DNA of 64,000 bases from Prochlorococcus sp. AG-409-I11 (GTDB lineage Bacteria; Cyanobacteriota; Cyanobacteriia; PCC-6307; Cyanobiaceae), in NCBI GenBank assembly GCA_003215725.1, contig QCJX01000003.1, forward strand, positions 1 through 64,000, given 5' to 3'. The notes under the pieces were generated by a model. It had not been told where the DNA came from and ran no database searches. It was given only the letters and a program-made list of their open reading frames with translations. Each line of letters opens with the position of its first letter. The stretch's first letter is position 1. A program made the translations under genes and the position numbers. Shown here in pieces: positions 7,534-17,576 of the stretch.

Positions 7534-9390
7534 TTGCATACTTACATTCTAGGAATATCTTGTTTCTATCACGATAGTGCAGCTGCATTAATACGTGATG
7601 GAGAGATAATAAAAGCTGTGCAAGAAGAACGCTTTTCAAGAAAAAAACATGATGCTGGTTTCCCTCTGAATTCAATTCGCTATTGCCTTAAGTCTCAAAA
7701 TATTGATTTTAGAGATATTGAGTCCATTGTTTACTACGAGAAGCCACTTTTAACTTTTGAGCGCTTATTGGAAACTTACCTTGGTGCAGCACCAAGAGGA
7801 GGGCGATCATTTATAGCCGCAATGCAGGTATGGTTAAAAGAAAAATTATTTTTAAAATCAGAACTTAAAAAAGAATTTATATCCATACAAAAAGAACTTG
7901 CTCCTGGGATAGAACCTCAGCTTCCAAAGCTTCTCTTTGCTGAACACCATCAATCACATGCTGCTGCCGCCTTTTACCCCAGTCCCTTTGAAGAAGCAAT
8001 TGTACTTTGTATGGACGGTGTAGGGGAATGGGCAACAACCTCTACATGGATTGGAAATAAAAATGAAATCAAACCTCTTTGGGAGATTAGTTTTCCTCAT
8101 TCTTTAGGACTTTTATACTCAGCATTTACTTATTATTGCGGTTTTAAAGTCAACTCTGGTGAATACAAATTAATGGGTTTAGCTCCTTATGGAACACCAA
8201 AATATGTGCAAAAAATAAAAGATAATTTGATTGATATTAAGGATGATGGAACTTTTAAGCTAGACATTAGTTATTTTAAATATCATCGTGGATTCAGAAT
8301 GACATCTAGTAAGTTTGATAGACTTTTTTCAAAATCACCACGAGGAAGAGAGTCCGAACTAACTCAATTTCATATGGACTTAGCGGCGTCAATTCAAGTC
8401 GTAACAGAAGAGATTGTCATTAGGCTAGCAAGATCACTTAAGAAAGAAACAGGTTTAAAAAATCTTTGCCTTGCTGGTGGCGTAGCATTAAATTGTGTTG
8501 CTAATGGGAAGTTACTTAAAGAGAAAATCTTTGAAAATATCTGGATTCAACCTGCTAGTGGTGATGCTGGGTCTGCCTTGGGAGCTGCACTATTAGCATG
8601 GTATGAAAATTTAAAGAAACCCCGTCAAATAAATCCTAACGACTCAATGAAAGGAACATACCTTGGCTGTGAGTTTTCTAATACCGAAATTGTTAATTAT
8701 TTAAATACAATCAATGCTCCGTTTGTAACCCTTGAAGATGAGGAGCTCTTTGAAAAAATCGCTCACATTCTTCATGAAGGTAAAGTTGTTGGCTGGTTTA
8801 ACGGTCCTATGGAATTTGGACCTAGAGCATTAGGAGCACGATCTATTATTGGTGATCCACGTAATCAAAAAATGCAAAGTGTTATGAACCTGAAGATTAA
8901 ATATAGAGAAAGTTTTAGGCCTTTTGCACCATCAGTTCTAGAAGAAGAAGTTAACAATCAGTTTGAGATGGATACCAAAAGTCCTTATATGCTTTTAGTT
9001 GCTCCGATTAAAAAAGAATTACGCAAAGAAGTTACACCAGAGCAAGCCGCTCTCTTTGGTATTGACAAGCTTAATATCCCCAGATCAAACCTTCCAGCAA
9101 TTACACATGTAGATTACTCTGCAAGAGTTCAAACAGTAAGCCGTAAAACCAACCCTCGTTATTACCAATTAATTAATACATTTAAGAAAAAGACTGGTTG
9201 TCCGACCATTATCAATACTTCATTCAATGTAAGAGGAGAGCCTATTGTTTGTACACCTCAAGATGCTTATCGATGTTTTATGAGAACAGAGATGGATGTA
9301 CTTGTACTGCAAAATCAGATTCTCTTTAAGAATGAACAGTCTAAGCTAGAAAAAGATGAAACCTGGCAAGAGATATTTGAATTAGATTGA
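7534..9390 (+). CDS. NodU/CmcH-family carbamoyltransferase (SxtI-like)
   Basis: ILGISCFYHDSAAALIRDGEIIKAVQEERFSRKKHDAGFP, HHQSHAAAAFYPSPFEEA, GPMEFGPRALGARSIIGDPR, NTSFNVRGEPIVCTP. TTG start. Confidence 0.93.
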   Translation: MHTYILGISCFYHDSAAALIRDGEIIKAVQEERFSRKKHDAGFPLNSIRYCLKSQNIDFRDIESIVYYEKPLLTFERLLETYLGAAPRGGRSFIAAMQVWLKEKLFLKSELKKEFISIQKELAPGIEPQLPKLLFAEHHQSHAAAAFYPSPFEEAIVLCMDGVGEWATTSTWIGNKNEIKPLWEISFPHSLGLLYSAFTYYCGFKVNSGEYKLMGLAPYGTPKYVQKIKDNLIDIKDDGTFKLDISYFKYHRGFRMTSSKFDRLFSKSPRGRESELTQFHMDLAASIQVVTEEIVIRLARSLKKETGLKNLCLAGGVALNCVANGKLLKEKIFENIWIQPASGDAGSALGAALLAWYENLKKPRQINPNDSMKGTYLGCEFSNTEIVNYLNTINAPFVTLEDEELFEKIAHILHEGKVVGWFNGPMEFGPRALGARSIIGDPRNQKMQSVMNLKIKYRESFRPFAPSVLEEEVNNQFEMDTKSPYMLLVAPIKKELRKEVTPEQAALFGIDKLNIPRSNLPAITHVDYSARVQTVSRKTNPRYYQLINTFKKKTGCPTIINTSFNVRGEPIVCTPQDAYRCFMRTEMDVLVLQNQILFKNEQSKLEKDETWQEIFELD

Positions 9391-9392
9391 TT

Positions 9393-9785
9393 ATGAAAAA
9401 TTCTATTAGCAAGAAGAAATTACGTGAATTTGGGTTCCTAATTGGGTTTGGGTTTCCTCTTTTTATTGGATATTTATTACCTGCAATTGGCGGACATCCT
9501 TTGAAGGAATGGACCTTATGGATAGGTATTCCTTCTATAATAATAGCATTGCTGAAACCAAACTTACTTTTATTCCCATATAAGAAATGGATGGCATTAG
9601 GTCATATTTTAGGATGGATTAATAGTCATATAATTTTGGGATTGGTTTTTCTTATAATTCTTCAACCAATTGCTTTAATTATGAGAACTTTTGGTTACGA
9701 CCCTCTCAGAAAAAAACAAATTAATAAGAATTCTTTTAAAGAAGATAGGAAAGGTCATAAAATTGATTTAACAAGAATCTTTTAA
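9393..9785 (+). CDS. SxtJ-like membrane protein
   Basis: 130 aa membrane protein directly after the carbamoyltransferase; position and topology match SxtJ. Confidence 0.7.
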   Translation: MKNSISKKKLREFGFLIGFGFPLFIGYLLPAIGGHPLKEWTLWIGIPSIIIALLKPNLLLFPYKKWMALGHILGWINSHIILGLVFLIILQPIALIMRTFGYDPLRKKQINKNSFKEDRKGHKIDLTRIF

Positions 9786-9787
9786 CA

Positions 9788-9949
9788 ATGGAAGCATTTT
9801 TAGACTTAATTACAGATATCTGGGACTTTCTTAGAGTAAGAAAAAAGTACTGGTTGGCGCCTTTGATAATCACCATTGTCTTAATGGGAGCTTTAATTAT
9901 CTTTACTCAGGGTTCTGTCGTTGCCCCTTTTATTTATTCGATTTTCTGA
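9788..9949 (+). CDS. SxtK-like / DUF5989-type small membrane protein (53 aa)
   Basis: MEAFLDLITDIWDFLRVRKKYWLAPLIITIVLMGALIIFTQGSVVAPFIYSIF*. Below the ORF-track length cutoff; starts 2 bp after the SxtJ-like stop. Confidence 0.8.
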   Translation: MEAFLDLITDIWDFLRVRKKYWLAPLIITIVLMGALIIFTQGSVVAPFIYSIF

Positions 9950-10300
9950 CCACTAGTCACCACAACTATAGATTTCATTATTTTTCTCAATGAAGGTTAT
10001 TCACATTTAAATTTATTTTGATTGCTTTAAGCATAAAGTAATCAAAATGTGTAAACTATAATACAAAACTAAAAAATAAAAACTCTACTCTTCTTGGTGA
10101 AGATGTTTCCGTAACTTAAATAAAAAAAATTAAGATACATACTAATTTTATGAATTCAATAGTTTCCTAACCATCATTCACCAGCAGGCAAACGAAGAGA
10201 GCATGAGGATCAAGAACAACAGCGAATTTACCTAGAAGGTTGGTGTTAGCTATATACTTCTCAATAGTTTCTATAGCAGTTTTATAATACTTCCAAGATT

Positions 10301-10939
10301 ATGGCTAAATTCCGTAAGTTTTTTCAAATTGCATTTTTCGTAGGACTATTTGTACTGCTTTTGTATTTAATACAAACCTATGGTATAGAGCCACTTCGCA
10401 ATGCAGTTGAGAGTATGGGCATTTGGGCTCCTTTGGGAATAATGATTCTTAGAGGTATAAGCATAATTTTGCCTGCTTTACCCAGTTCTGCATATTCTCT
10501 TTTGGCAGGATCTCTACTGGGTTTTAAGACTGGATACGTAACAATAGTTTTGGCTGATTTGATTTTTTGCCAAGCTGCTTTTTTTATAGCGAGAAACTAT
10601 GGGCGTGAGCCTGTTCGTCGCTTGGTTGGAGTGAAGGCAATGAAGAGGATTGAAGGGTTTAATCAAAATCAATTAGAAGGAAACTTTTTTCTTATGTCTG
10701 GTCTCTTGATGACCGGTCTCTTCGATTTCCTTAGCTATGCGGTAGGTATAGGAGGCACAAGATGGCGCTTATTTACACCAGCGTTAATTCTTAGCCTTTT
10801 AATTAGTGATTCAATAATAGTTGCTGTTGGAGCAGGAGTGAGTCAGGGTGCTGGATTGATGCTGGGAGCTGCTTTGCTTGGAATGTTCTTGCTTGCTACG
10901 ATTGCTGGTGTAACAAAAAATAAACCTTCTAGGAATTGA
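10301..10939 (+). CDS. TVP38/TMEM64 (VTT/SNARE-associated) family membrane protein
   Basis: 212 aa; PALPSSAYSLLAGSLLGFKTGYVTIVLADLIFCQAAFFIARNYGREPVRRLVG typical of VTT domains. Confidence 0.75.
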   Translation: MAKFRKFFQIAFFVGLFVLLLYLIQTYGIEPLRNAVESMGIWAPLGIMILRGISIILPALPSSAYSLLAGSLLGFKTGYVTIVLADLIFCQAAFFIARNYGREPVRRLVGVKAMKRIEGFNQNQLEGNFFLMSGLLMTGLFDFLSYAVGIGGTRWRLFTPALILSLLISDSIIVAVGAGVSQGAGLMLGAALLGMFLLATIAGVTKNKPSRN

Positions 10940-10947
10940 TTTTTTGC

Positions 10948-11382
10948 TTAAGAAAGAGTTTTGTATGCATATGTATTTTGAATATGATCCATCTTCAATA
11001 ATTTTAAGGCTTTTATTAGTACTAAATTTTGTGGATTTGCATTGATAAGAAAAAACTTACTTCGTACTGACTTGATTGGTAAAAGTGGTTTGTGTAATTT
11101 GAAAATTAGATTTATAGTATATATGTAATCTTCACATATATTAGAATTTAAATTAATTCCAATAACATTTTCAAAAGTCAGATATATAGAACCAATTATA
11201 TCTGTAGACTTTTTAACCAGATACCAATTACGATATGGATTATTTTTAACAAAGTTCAAATGTTCTTCAAATCCAGGAAGATTCTCGTGACTTATGTTAA
11301 AACTCTTTTCTTTTATAAGGTTATATAGGGATTCTATATGATCCATATTATCTTTATTCACTTTGATAAGTTCAAAAACCAA
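10948..11382 (-). CDS. GNAT-fold acetyltransferase-like protein (possible PseH role)
   Basis: 144 aa; GNAT-like layout by eye; located in the pse locus. Confidence 0.5.
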   Translation of the reverse strand: MVFELIKVNKDNMDHIESLYNLIKEKSFNISHENLPGFEEHLNFVKNNPYRNWYLVKKSTDIIGSIYLTFENVIGINLNSNICEDYIYTINLIFKLHKPLLPIKSVRSKFFLINANPQNLVLIKALKLLKMDHIQNTYAYKTLS

Positions 11383-11444
11383 GATTAATAATTGAGTACT
11401 GTAAATTTAGTTTACTTTAGCATCTAATTTATCTCTTATAGAAA

Positions 11445-11485
11445 AACCATGATAAAATTAATACAGAATTAATTTTATCATGGTT
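11445..11485 (-). terminator. Perfect 18-bp stem, 5-nt loop hairpin
   Basis: aaccatgataaaattaat-acaga-attaattttatcatggtt, followed on the minus strand by a T-run; lies at the stop of the minus formyltransferase gene. Confidence 0.75.
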
Positions 11486-12068
11486 ATATATTATTATCGT
11501 TGATAATTTTAATGGCTTCTGAAATATTTGTTTTCCAACCTAGATCTAGTTTAGATAAAATAACCTCAGAGTCTTTTTTGTAATGAAAGGTCCCTATCTC
11601 TTTTGGGAAAAAACCTTTGACATTATTAACTCTTATTTCTTTCCATTTATCAGCAAATAAACTTTCTATTCCTTCTCTTAAGAGTTTATAGGAAGACTCA
11701 AATGTATGAAGTTCTTTTTCTATTTTCAGTTCACTTCTGAATAGTATCTCACCAGTATCAATTCCCTCGTCAACCGTATGTATTGAAATACCTGATGGAG
11801 TACCTTCTATATGACTCCATAGGTTTGGATGACTACCTTTGTTAAAGGGCAAATAACTTATATGTAAATTGATAACTTTATTATTCATATAATTGAGTAC
11901 CTCCTTGGAAATTATGTGACTGTAGCCATAGGAAATTATGAAATCTATTGACTTATCCTTTAAATAATCCTTTTTAATCACATTATTGTAGATAATAAAA
12001 CTATCTCCTTCCTTTTTAAGTGTTTCAACTACATTGTCAGGGTAGGGGGATAGTAATAGCACTCTCAT
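11484..12068 (-). CDS. Formyltransferase-fold protein (sugar N-formyltransferase-like)
   Basis: NLHISYLPFNKGSHPNLWSHIEGTPSGISIHTVDEGIDTGEILF matches the formyl_trans_N catalytic core (N...H...D). Confidence 0.8.
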   Translation of the reverse strand: MRVLLLSPYPDNVVETLKKEGDSFIIYNNVIKKDYLKDKSIDFIISYGYSHIISKEVLNYMNNKVINLHISYLPFNKGSHPNLWSHIEGTPSGISIHTVDEGIDTGEILFRSELKIEKELHTFESSYKLLREGIESLFADKWKEIRVNNVKGFFPKEIGTFHYKKDSEVILSKLDLGWKTNISEAIKIINDNNI

Positions 12069-12233
12069 CAGATTATTTTAGCGTATATTTTCTTGGACAA
12101 ATTAAAGAATACATCGTCTTGCTATAGATGTCAATTAAAAATATTTTTTTACTATAGAAAATTTATAATGTTTTCAAGGGAAATATAGCTGCATTTGTTT
12201 GACACTTATGCTTTACATTGTATTAGTACATAG

Positions 12234-13193
12234 CTATAAAAAATCTACTAATATATAAGTCCTAATTAATGAAATAGTAGTTGATGTGTATAGTATAAAT
12301 TCAGCCCATTCTTGATCTATTATATGAAAATAACTAGGAGCATATTCAGTAGCAATAAAAAATGATAAGATTACAGATATCATAAGCATTGGCCATAAGT
12401 ATTTAGGAATCATAAACATTCCAATATCAATATGATTAGTGCCTATTTCCTTTGATTTTTTAAAAGAGGGTCTCCAAACTACCAGGATAAAAACCAATGT
12501 AGAAACTAAAAATAAATTCAAATCTAGATAATCTTGAAAGAACTTAAGATTGTGAAATGTGGTTTGGTTTTGTTCATTTAATAAAGCAATTTTAGTTGGG
12601 GTTTCCCATCCAAACAATATTTGTCCCCATGCTATTTCTTCTAATCCAACGAACAAAAGCAAAATTGAAATTAAACCAAATAAAATAGAATACTTATTTA
12701 TTCTAAACCGTTTCCAAAAGTCTCTGGAAATTATATATGCCAACCAGGATGAATAGAATAATGAAATTGATTGCATATATTCAAGAATACCTCCTTCACT
12801 TAGTATTCTCTTGTATTGATAAATATCCTCCACTGACACTTTGAGTAGTATTATAATCACCGAAAGGCAAATTGAGACATATATAAATAACAATGATCTC
12901 CTGTCCCTTGCATGCTTTCCTGAAGTTGTTAATAGATACTCTATATAAGATGAATTATTTAAATATTCTGAGACAATAATTGCTGTTACTCCAATGATAA
13001 AAAGTGGAATTTCATTATAAGGAGAATCAAAACTTCGTATAGCAATAATACTTTTTATAAGTGATACAGCAATTAATAGAATTCCAAATATCTTAAAAGA
13101 ATTTGAAAAGGAAGTTTGTACAATTCTTGCCCTCTTTCTATTATTCTTATCACTTTTATTTGGAAATAACTCTCCCCATAATGGTGGACTCAT
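12234..13193 (-). CDS. Polytopic membrane protein, unknown function (EEIxWG family)
   Basis: 319 aa; motif GLEEIAWGQILFGWETPTKIALLNEQNQTTFHNL, similar to the ORF at 60826-61557. Confidence 0.6.
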   Translation of the reverse strand: MSPPLWGELFPNKSDKNNRKRARIVQTSFSNSFKIFGILLIAVSLIKSIIAIRSFDSPYNEIPLFIIGVTAIIVSEYLNNSSYIEYLLTTSGKHARDRRSLLFIYVSICLSVIIILLKVSVEDIYQYKRILSEGGILEYMQSISLFYSSWLAYIISRDFWKRFRINKYSILFGLISILLLFVGLEEIAWGQILFGWETPTKIALLNEQNQTTFHNLKFFQDYLDLNLFLVSTLVFILVVWRPSFKKSKEIGTNHIDIGMFMIPKYLWPMLMISVILSFFIATEYAPSYFHIIDQEWAEFILYTSTTISLIRTYILVDFL

Positions 13194-13341
13194 AGTAGTT
13201 TAGAGTTTTGAAGATTACCTGTAATATAACCTCAAACTAGTTTAGATAAACATAGTTGTTAAAAGTATTTAAGTTCTTTTTGATTAAATCTTAACTTCTA
13301 CTAACTTTTAAACATTAGAGAAATTTAATTTAGTTTTAAAA

Positions 13342-14403
13342 CTAACTCTCAATTAGGTCCCAAGAGACTGCTTCTCCTTTTTCTATATCTTTTAGAACTC
13401 TTTTATTGACTATTTTGTCGTAGAATTTTGGAGCCAATCCAAACCCTGGCCTTATTCTTCGTATATGCTCTACTGTGATAGTTTCTCCTGCCTTTATATC
13501 TTTTACAAAATACAATGATCGTCTAAATACCTTGCTACTCTTTTCTAGGCTTGGTCTATTAAAGCTTTTAGAACCAAGGGATAACCAGCAATCTTTTGTA
13601 CTTGTAACTAATTCTTTTAGCTCAGATGGTTCTAGTGAAAATTCACTATCCGGACCTTTATCTAATCTATCAAGAATAAAATGCTTTTCCAATGCTGATG
13701 CACCCAGAGACACTGCTGCCAATGCAGCTGTATTACTAATTGTATGATCAGATAGGCCTACTTCAGTATTAAACTTTTCCTTAAGGAAAGTTAGCATTTT
13801 AATATTCGACTCTCTAGTTGGAGTTGGATAACTGCTTATACAGTGAAACAGTAGAATGTTACTGCAACCGCCATCTTTTGCGGCCTGTACAGCATCCGAA
13901 ATCTCATTAATATCTCCCATCCCAGTAGAAATAAGCATTGGCTTGCCTTTGGATGCAGCATATTTAATTAATGGTAAATCTAGTAATTCAAAGGACGCAA
14001 TTTTATATGCTGGTGCTCCAAGGCTATCTAGCAGATCAACAGCCTCTTCATCAAATGGAGTTGAAAAAAGTGTTATCCCTATTTGTTTTGCATAATCAAA
14101 CAGCTCCTTGTGCCACTCGTATGGAGTACTTGCCTCTTTATACAAATCAAAAAGCTTATAACCATCCCATAACCCACCAGATATAAGAAAATCTTTCTTA
14201 TCGCAGTCAATTGTCATTGACTCAGCAGTATAAGTTTGTAACTTAATTGCATCAGCCCCGCAATCCTTTGCAGATCGAATCGTTTTCTTTGCTTTGTCTA
14301 TTGACCCATTGTGATTTGCTGATAACTCTGCAATGATATAAGGAGGTTGACTTTCCCCAATCTCTCTACCATCAATCTTGAACATGATAAAGTAATTATT
14401 CAA
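13342..14403 (-). CDS. pseI: Pseudaminic acid synthase (NeuB family, SAF domain)
   Basis: IIAELSANHNGSIDKAKKTIRSAKDCGADAIKLQTYTAESMTIDC, PAYKIASFELLDLPLI, GLSDHT, C-terminal SAF domain. Start probably at MFKIDG (internal). Confidence 0.9.
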   Translation of the reverse strand: MNNYFIMFKIDGREIGESQPPYIIAELSANHNGSIDKAKKTIRSAKDCGADAIKLQTYTAESMTIDCDKKDFLISGGLWDGYKLFDLYKEASTPYEWHKELFDYAKQIGITLFSTPFDEEAVDLLDSLGAPAYKIASFELLDLPLIKYAASKGKPMLISTGMGDINEISDAVQAAKDGGCSNILLFHCISSYPTPTRESNIKMLTFLKEKFNTEVGLSDHTISNTAALAAVSLGASALEKHFILDRLDKGPDSEFSLEPSELKELVTSTKDCWLSLGSKSFNRPSLEKSSKVFRRSLYFVKDIKAGETITVEHIRRIRPGFGLAPKFYDKIVNKRVLKDIEKGEAVSWDLIES

Positions 14404-14527
14404 TTGACTATATTAGAGTTGAATAAAAATTGCAAACAACTCTTAAAAATTAATACTATTTTTTAATTTTAACTTAAAGGTTAAATTAACCATTGGTTAT
14501 ATTATTAATATTCTACTATTTAAACTA

Positions 14528-14556
14528 GACCAATCACTTTGGTTTTAAGATTGGTC
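14528..14556 (-). terminator. Putative terminator downstream of pseC
   Basis: gaccaatc ... gattggtc inverted repeat just past the minus-strand stop at 14588. Confidence 0.4.
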
Positions 14557-14587
14557 AATACCATATTTTATTTTGAAAAGAATTCTC

Positions 14588-15754
14588 TTAACTAAGACAA
14601 TATTTTAATTGATCAATTACTCTTTCATAATCTTTTTTTGATAGTGAAGGATATATTGGTAATGAAATAGCATTCTTTGAGTAGCTCTCTGCTTCAGGAA
14701 AATCACCTTGAGTAAATCCTAGGTTTCTATAGTAAGGCTGCAAGTGGACTGGAGTGTAATGTAACTGTACACCTATATTATTACTTCTTAAGCAATCAAA
14801 TATCTTTCTATGAAAGATATCGTCTCTATTATCTAATCGAATAATAGCAAGATGATATGCGGATTCGACACCCTTTGGAACTTCTAGAAAAGTAATAGGT
14901 AGCTTTTCGGTATCATTTTTGTAATCTTCTATTATCTTTTTTCGAGTTTGTATGAATAAGCTAAGTCTAGTTAATTGACTTGAACCAAGTGCTGCATGTA
15001 TATCCGACATGCGATAATTATATCCTAATACTTGTTGTTCGTAATACCATTGACCTTCATTTTTTTTGTGAAAATTTTCTTTTTCTTTAGTTATACCGTG
15101 ACTTCTTAAATATTTCATTTTTTCATCTAAACTTTTGTTGTTTGTAGTAGCTATACCACCTTCACCACTAGTTATTATTTTGACAGGGTGAAGACTAAAA
15201 ACTGTTATATCACTATAATCACAATTACCAACCGGAGAATTTTTATATGAGCCACCTATTGCATGACTAGCATCTTCAATAATAGCGAAACCATATTTTT
15301 TTGAAAGTTTATAAATCTCTTCCATTTCACAACTTGTACCAGCAAGATGTACTGGGATGACTATCTTGGGTAGTTTATTCTTTGTTTTCGCTAGTTCTAA
15401 CTTTTTAGTAAGTTCTTTTGTACAAATAAGACCTGTTTTGGGATCAATATCTACAAAATCGATTTTTGCTCCGCAATAAATTCCACAATTAGCTGAAGCT
15501 ACAAATGTGATTGGTGTCGTCCATAGATTATCTCCAGCTTTTAGTCCTAAAGCTAGGCAAGCTACATGTAGGGCACTTGTAGCACTGTTGAAAGCTAATG
15601 AATACGCGCTATTTACTTTATTGGATACTTCCTCTTCGAACTTTTCAACCATAGGGCCCTGAGTAAGAAAACTACTTTTCAAGACCTTCACTACACTTTC
15701 AATATCTTTATCATCAATGTCTTGTCTTCCATATGGAATAAATGAATTACTCAT
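14588..15754 (-). CDS. pseC: UDP-4-amino-4,6-dideoxy-N-acetyl-beta-L-altrosamine transaminase (DegT family)
   Basis: IPYGRQDIDDKDIESVVKVLKSSFLTQGPMVEKFEEEV, HPVKIITSGEGG, IEDASHAIGG. Confidence 0.88.
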   Translation of the reverse strand: MSNSFIPYGRQDIDDKDIESVVKVLKSSFLTQGPMVEKFEEEVSNKVNSAYSLAFNSATSALHVACLALGLKAGDNLWTTPITFVASANCGIYCGAKIDFVDIDPKTGLICTKELTKKLELAKTKNKLPKIVIPVHLAGTSCEMEEIYKLSKKYGFAIIEDASHAIGGSYKNSPVGNCDYSDITVFSLHPVKIITSGEGGIATTNNKSLDEKMKYLRSHGITKEKENFHKKNEGQWYYEQQVLGYNYRMSDIHAALGSSQLTRLSLFIQTRKKIIEDYKNDTEKLPITFLEVPKGVESAYHLAIIRLDNRDDIFHRKIFDCLRSNNIGVQLHYTPVHLQPYYRNLGFTQGDFPEAESYSKNAISLPIYPSLSKKDYERVIDQLKYCLS

Positions 15755-15912
15755 ATAATTAAAATATGATACCTACCTATAATACATCTTGTTTCTTCCT
15801 TGATTAGTCAAAAACAACTTTTCATTCTCAAGTAAAACCTTTTCCATTGATTATTATAAGCCTTCTAGGTCAAACCAACTTTCTATGCAACACAAAGCCA
15901 CGAAATCATTTA

Positions 15913-17388
15913 CTACTTTTTATTGTATAGAGTGACATCACCTTTATTGTATACTTCCATCCACTTTTTATTGCTCTTTATATTACTTTTCATTTTTTCG
16001 ATTAACTCCTTACTTGCACCCCATCCAGGATGCTTTGAATCTAATAATATTTGATCATAATTATCTAAATAATCTAGCTGAGTGCTATTGGTATATTGAA
16101 TTTCTTTTCTTCTTGATAAGTGTGGGACCAAACTATTGTTTGTAAGTACTTTCACTTCTATATCCTTATTTATGTATTCAATAGCCTCTCTGCGATATAT
16201 GGCTGTATCTAGTGTGTCTTGAAATGTTCCAAAGTAAAATCCAATTCTTGAAAATGTAATAAAACATATTACTGACCAACCTAAAATTATGTAATTAATT
16301 CTCCCAATCATCCAATTAGGATAACCGGATAATCCGCTCTTGCTATTTTTTAATGTTTTCCCTACTTCAACCAATAGTATAGGTACCAGTAAAAGAGAGT
16401 AATGATGAACTAAGTTTTTCATACTATTTTCTTTTGCCAAGAGATTTAGTATCAGTAAAGGAAGGAATGGAGCAGTTCTTGATATTATTTCTAATCTTCT
16501 TTTGTGCAGCAAAATATATATAACTGGAAGCAATAATAAAATTATATACTCAATATTATTTAATGATAACAATTGTGTTATTAGTCTGCTCATTATAGAT
16601 GGAATAACATCAATTCCACTTGTTTGATCTATACCAAATTTACCTAAATGTCTTCCTAACTCTGCCTTGTCACCACCATATAAAGGTATTACATATTTAC
16701 CCATTACAATAAACCAAGCTGCAGATAAACTTGTTAAAATTAGACCTGATAATTTTTTTCTTACAATTAAAAGCCAAATACCTAAGCCAAAAATAAATAT
16801 AGATATAGTAATTTTGCATGTTAAGGCCAGCAATATCAAAATAATAGAATTTAAATTTATTCTTTGATTATTATTCTCTAATTCAACAATTAACTTAAGT
16901 ATTAAAGGGAATGCTAATGTCTCAGGGTGAAAGTCAAAAATTGCAGTATTAAATACTATAGGGTAAAGTAAACCTACTATTAAAAGTATTAGTTTATTCC
17001 TTTTAGACAGTCCTAAGCTCTTAGCTAAATCTGATAACGGGAAAACTAAACTTGCCAATGCACTGCTTTGAAGTATAAATAACAAATTAATTGTAGGGAA
17101 GATGGAACTCAGCCAACCAATAGGGTATAAGACTAGAGCGGCATGGTCTCCTAAGATATGAAAACCTAATAAACTACTCTTAGGTTCCAAGCCTTTTGAA
17201 ATTAAGAAAACTGCCTGATCAAATATGCCTAGATCCCATGAGGAAGTTTGAAACCAGTAATGTCTAAGACTTACAGCTGAGTAGTAGCTAATTAGGCCTA
17301 TTAAAAAAAACAAAGTTGTCATTTTATATATTTTTAGATAAATCCATGATCTATATTTTACTATATCAATTGAAGAAAATGCTTCCAA
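15913..17388 (-). CDS. DUF2079-like membrane protein
   Basis: Polytopic; LRHYWFQTSSWDLGIFDQAVFLIS...LGDHAALVLYPIGW typical of DUF2079. Confidence 0.75.
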   Translation of the reverse strand: MEAFSSIDIVKYRSWIYLKIYKMTTLFFLIGLISYYSAVSLRHYWFQTSSWDLGIFDQAVFLISKGLEPKSSLLGFHILGDHAALVLYPIGWLSSIFPTINLLFILQSSALASLVFPLSDLAKSLGLSKRNKLILLIVGLLYPIVFNTAIFDFHPETLAFPLILKLIVELENNNQRINLNSIILILLALTCKITISIFIFGLGIWLLIVRKKLSGLILTSLSAAWFIVMGKYVIPLYGGDKAELGRHLGKFGIDQTSGIDVIPSIMSRLITQLLSLNNIEYIILLLLPVIYILLHKRRLEIISRTAPFLPLLILNLLAKENSMKNLVHHYSLLLVPILLVEVGKTLKNSKSGLSGYPNWMIGRINYIILGWSVICFITFSRIGFYFGTFQDTLDTAIYRREAIEYINKDIEVKVLTNNSLVPHLSRRKEIQYTNSTQLDYLDNYDQILLDSKHPGWGASKELIEKMKSNIKSNKKWMEVYNKGDVTLYNKK

Positions 17389-17576
17389 ATTGTTTTAAAT
17401 TAAAGTTATTATCCTGAAAACTCATGATTTGGTTATATATTATCAATTTATTGATTATGGAATGATTTTATAATTTATTTTGGCTTTGATACTAACTAAA
17501 AAAATTAAATAACTTCTAGGATAAACTTACTATTAAGTTTAAATCTCTTTAACTGTCTATTCCTATTTAGAATTAG

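Noticed and set aside
7534-9949. Saxitoxin biosynthesis cluster
   Set aside because: Only the I/J/K-like triad is present, without sxtA, sxtG, sxtB or other core genes; the triad is common outside toxin producers.
13475-14186. Plus ORFs antisense to pseI
   Set aside because: Antisense to a strongly supported NeuB-family gene; no ribosome site or recognisable family.
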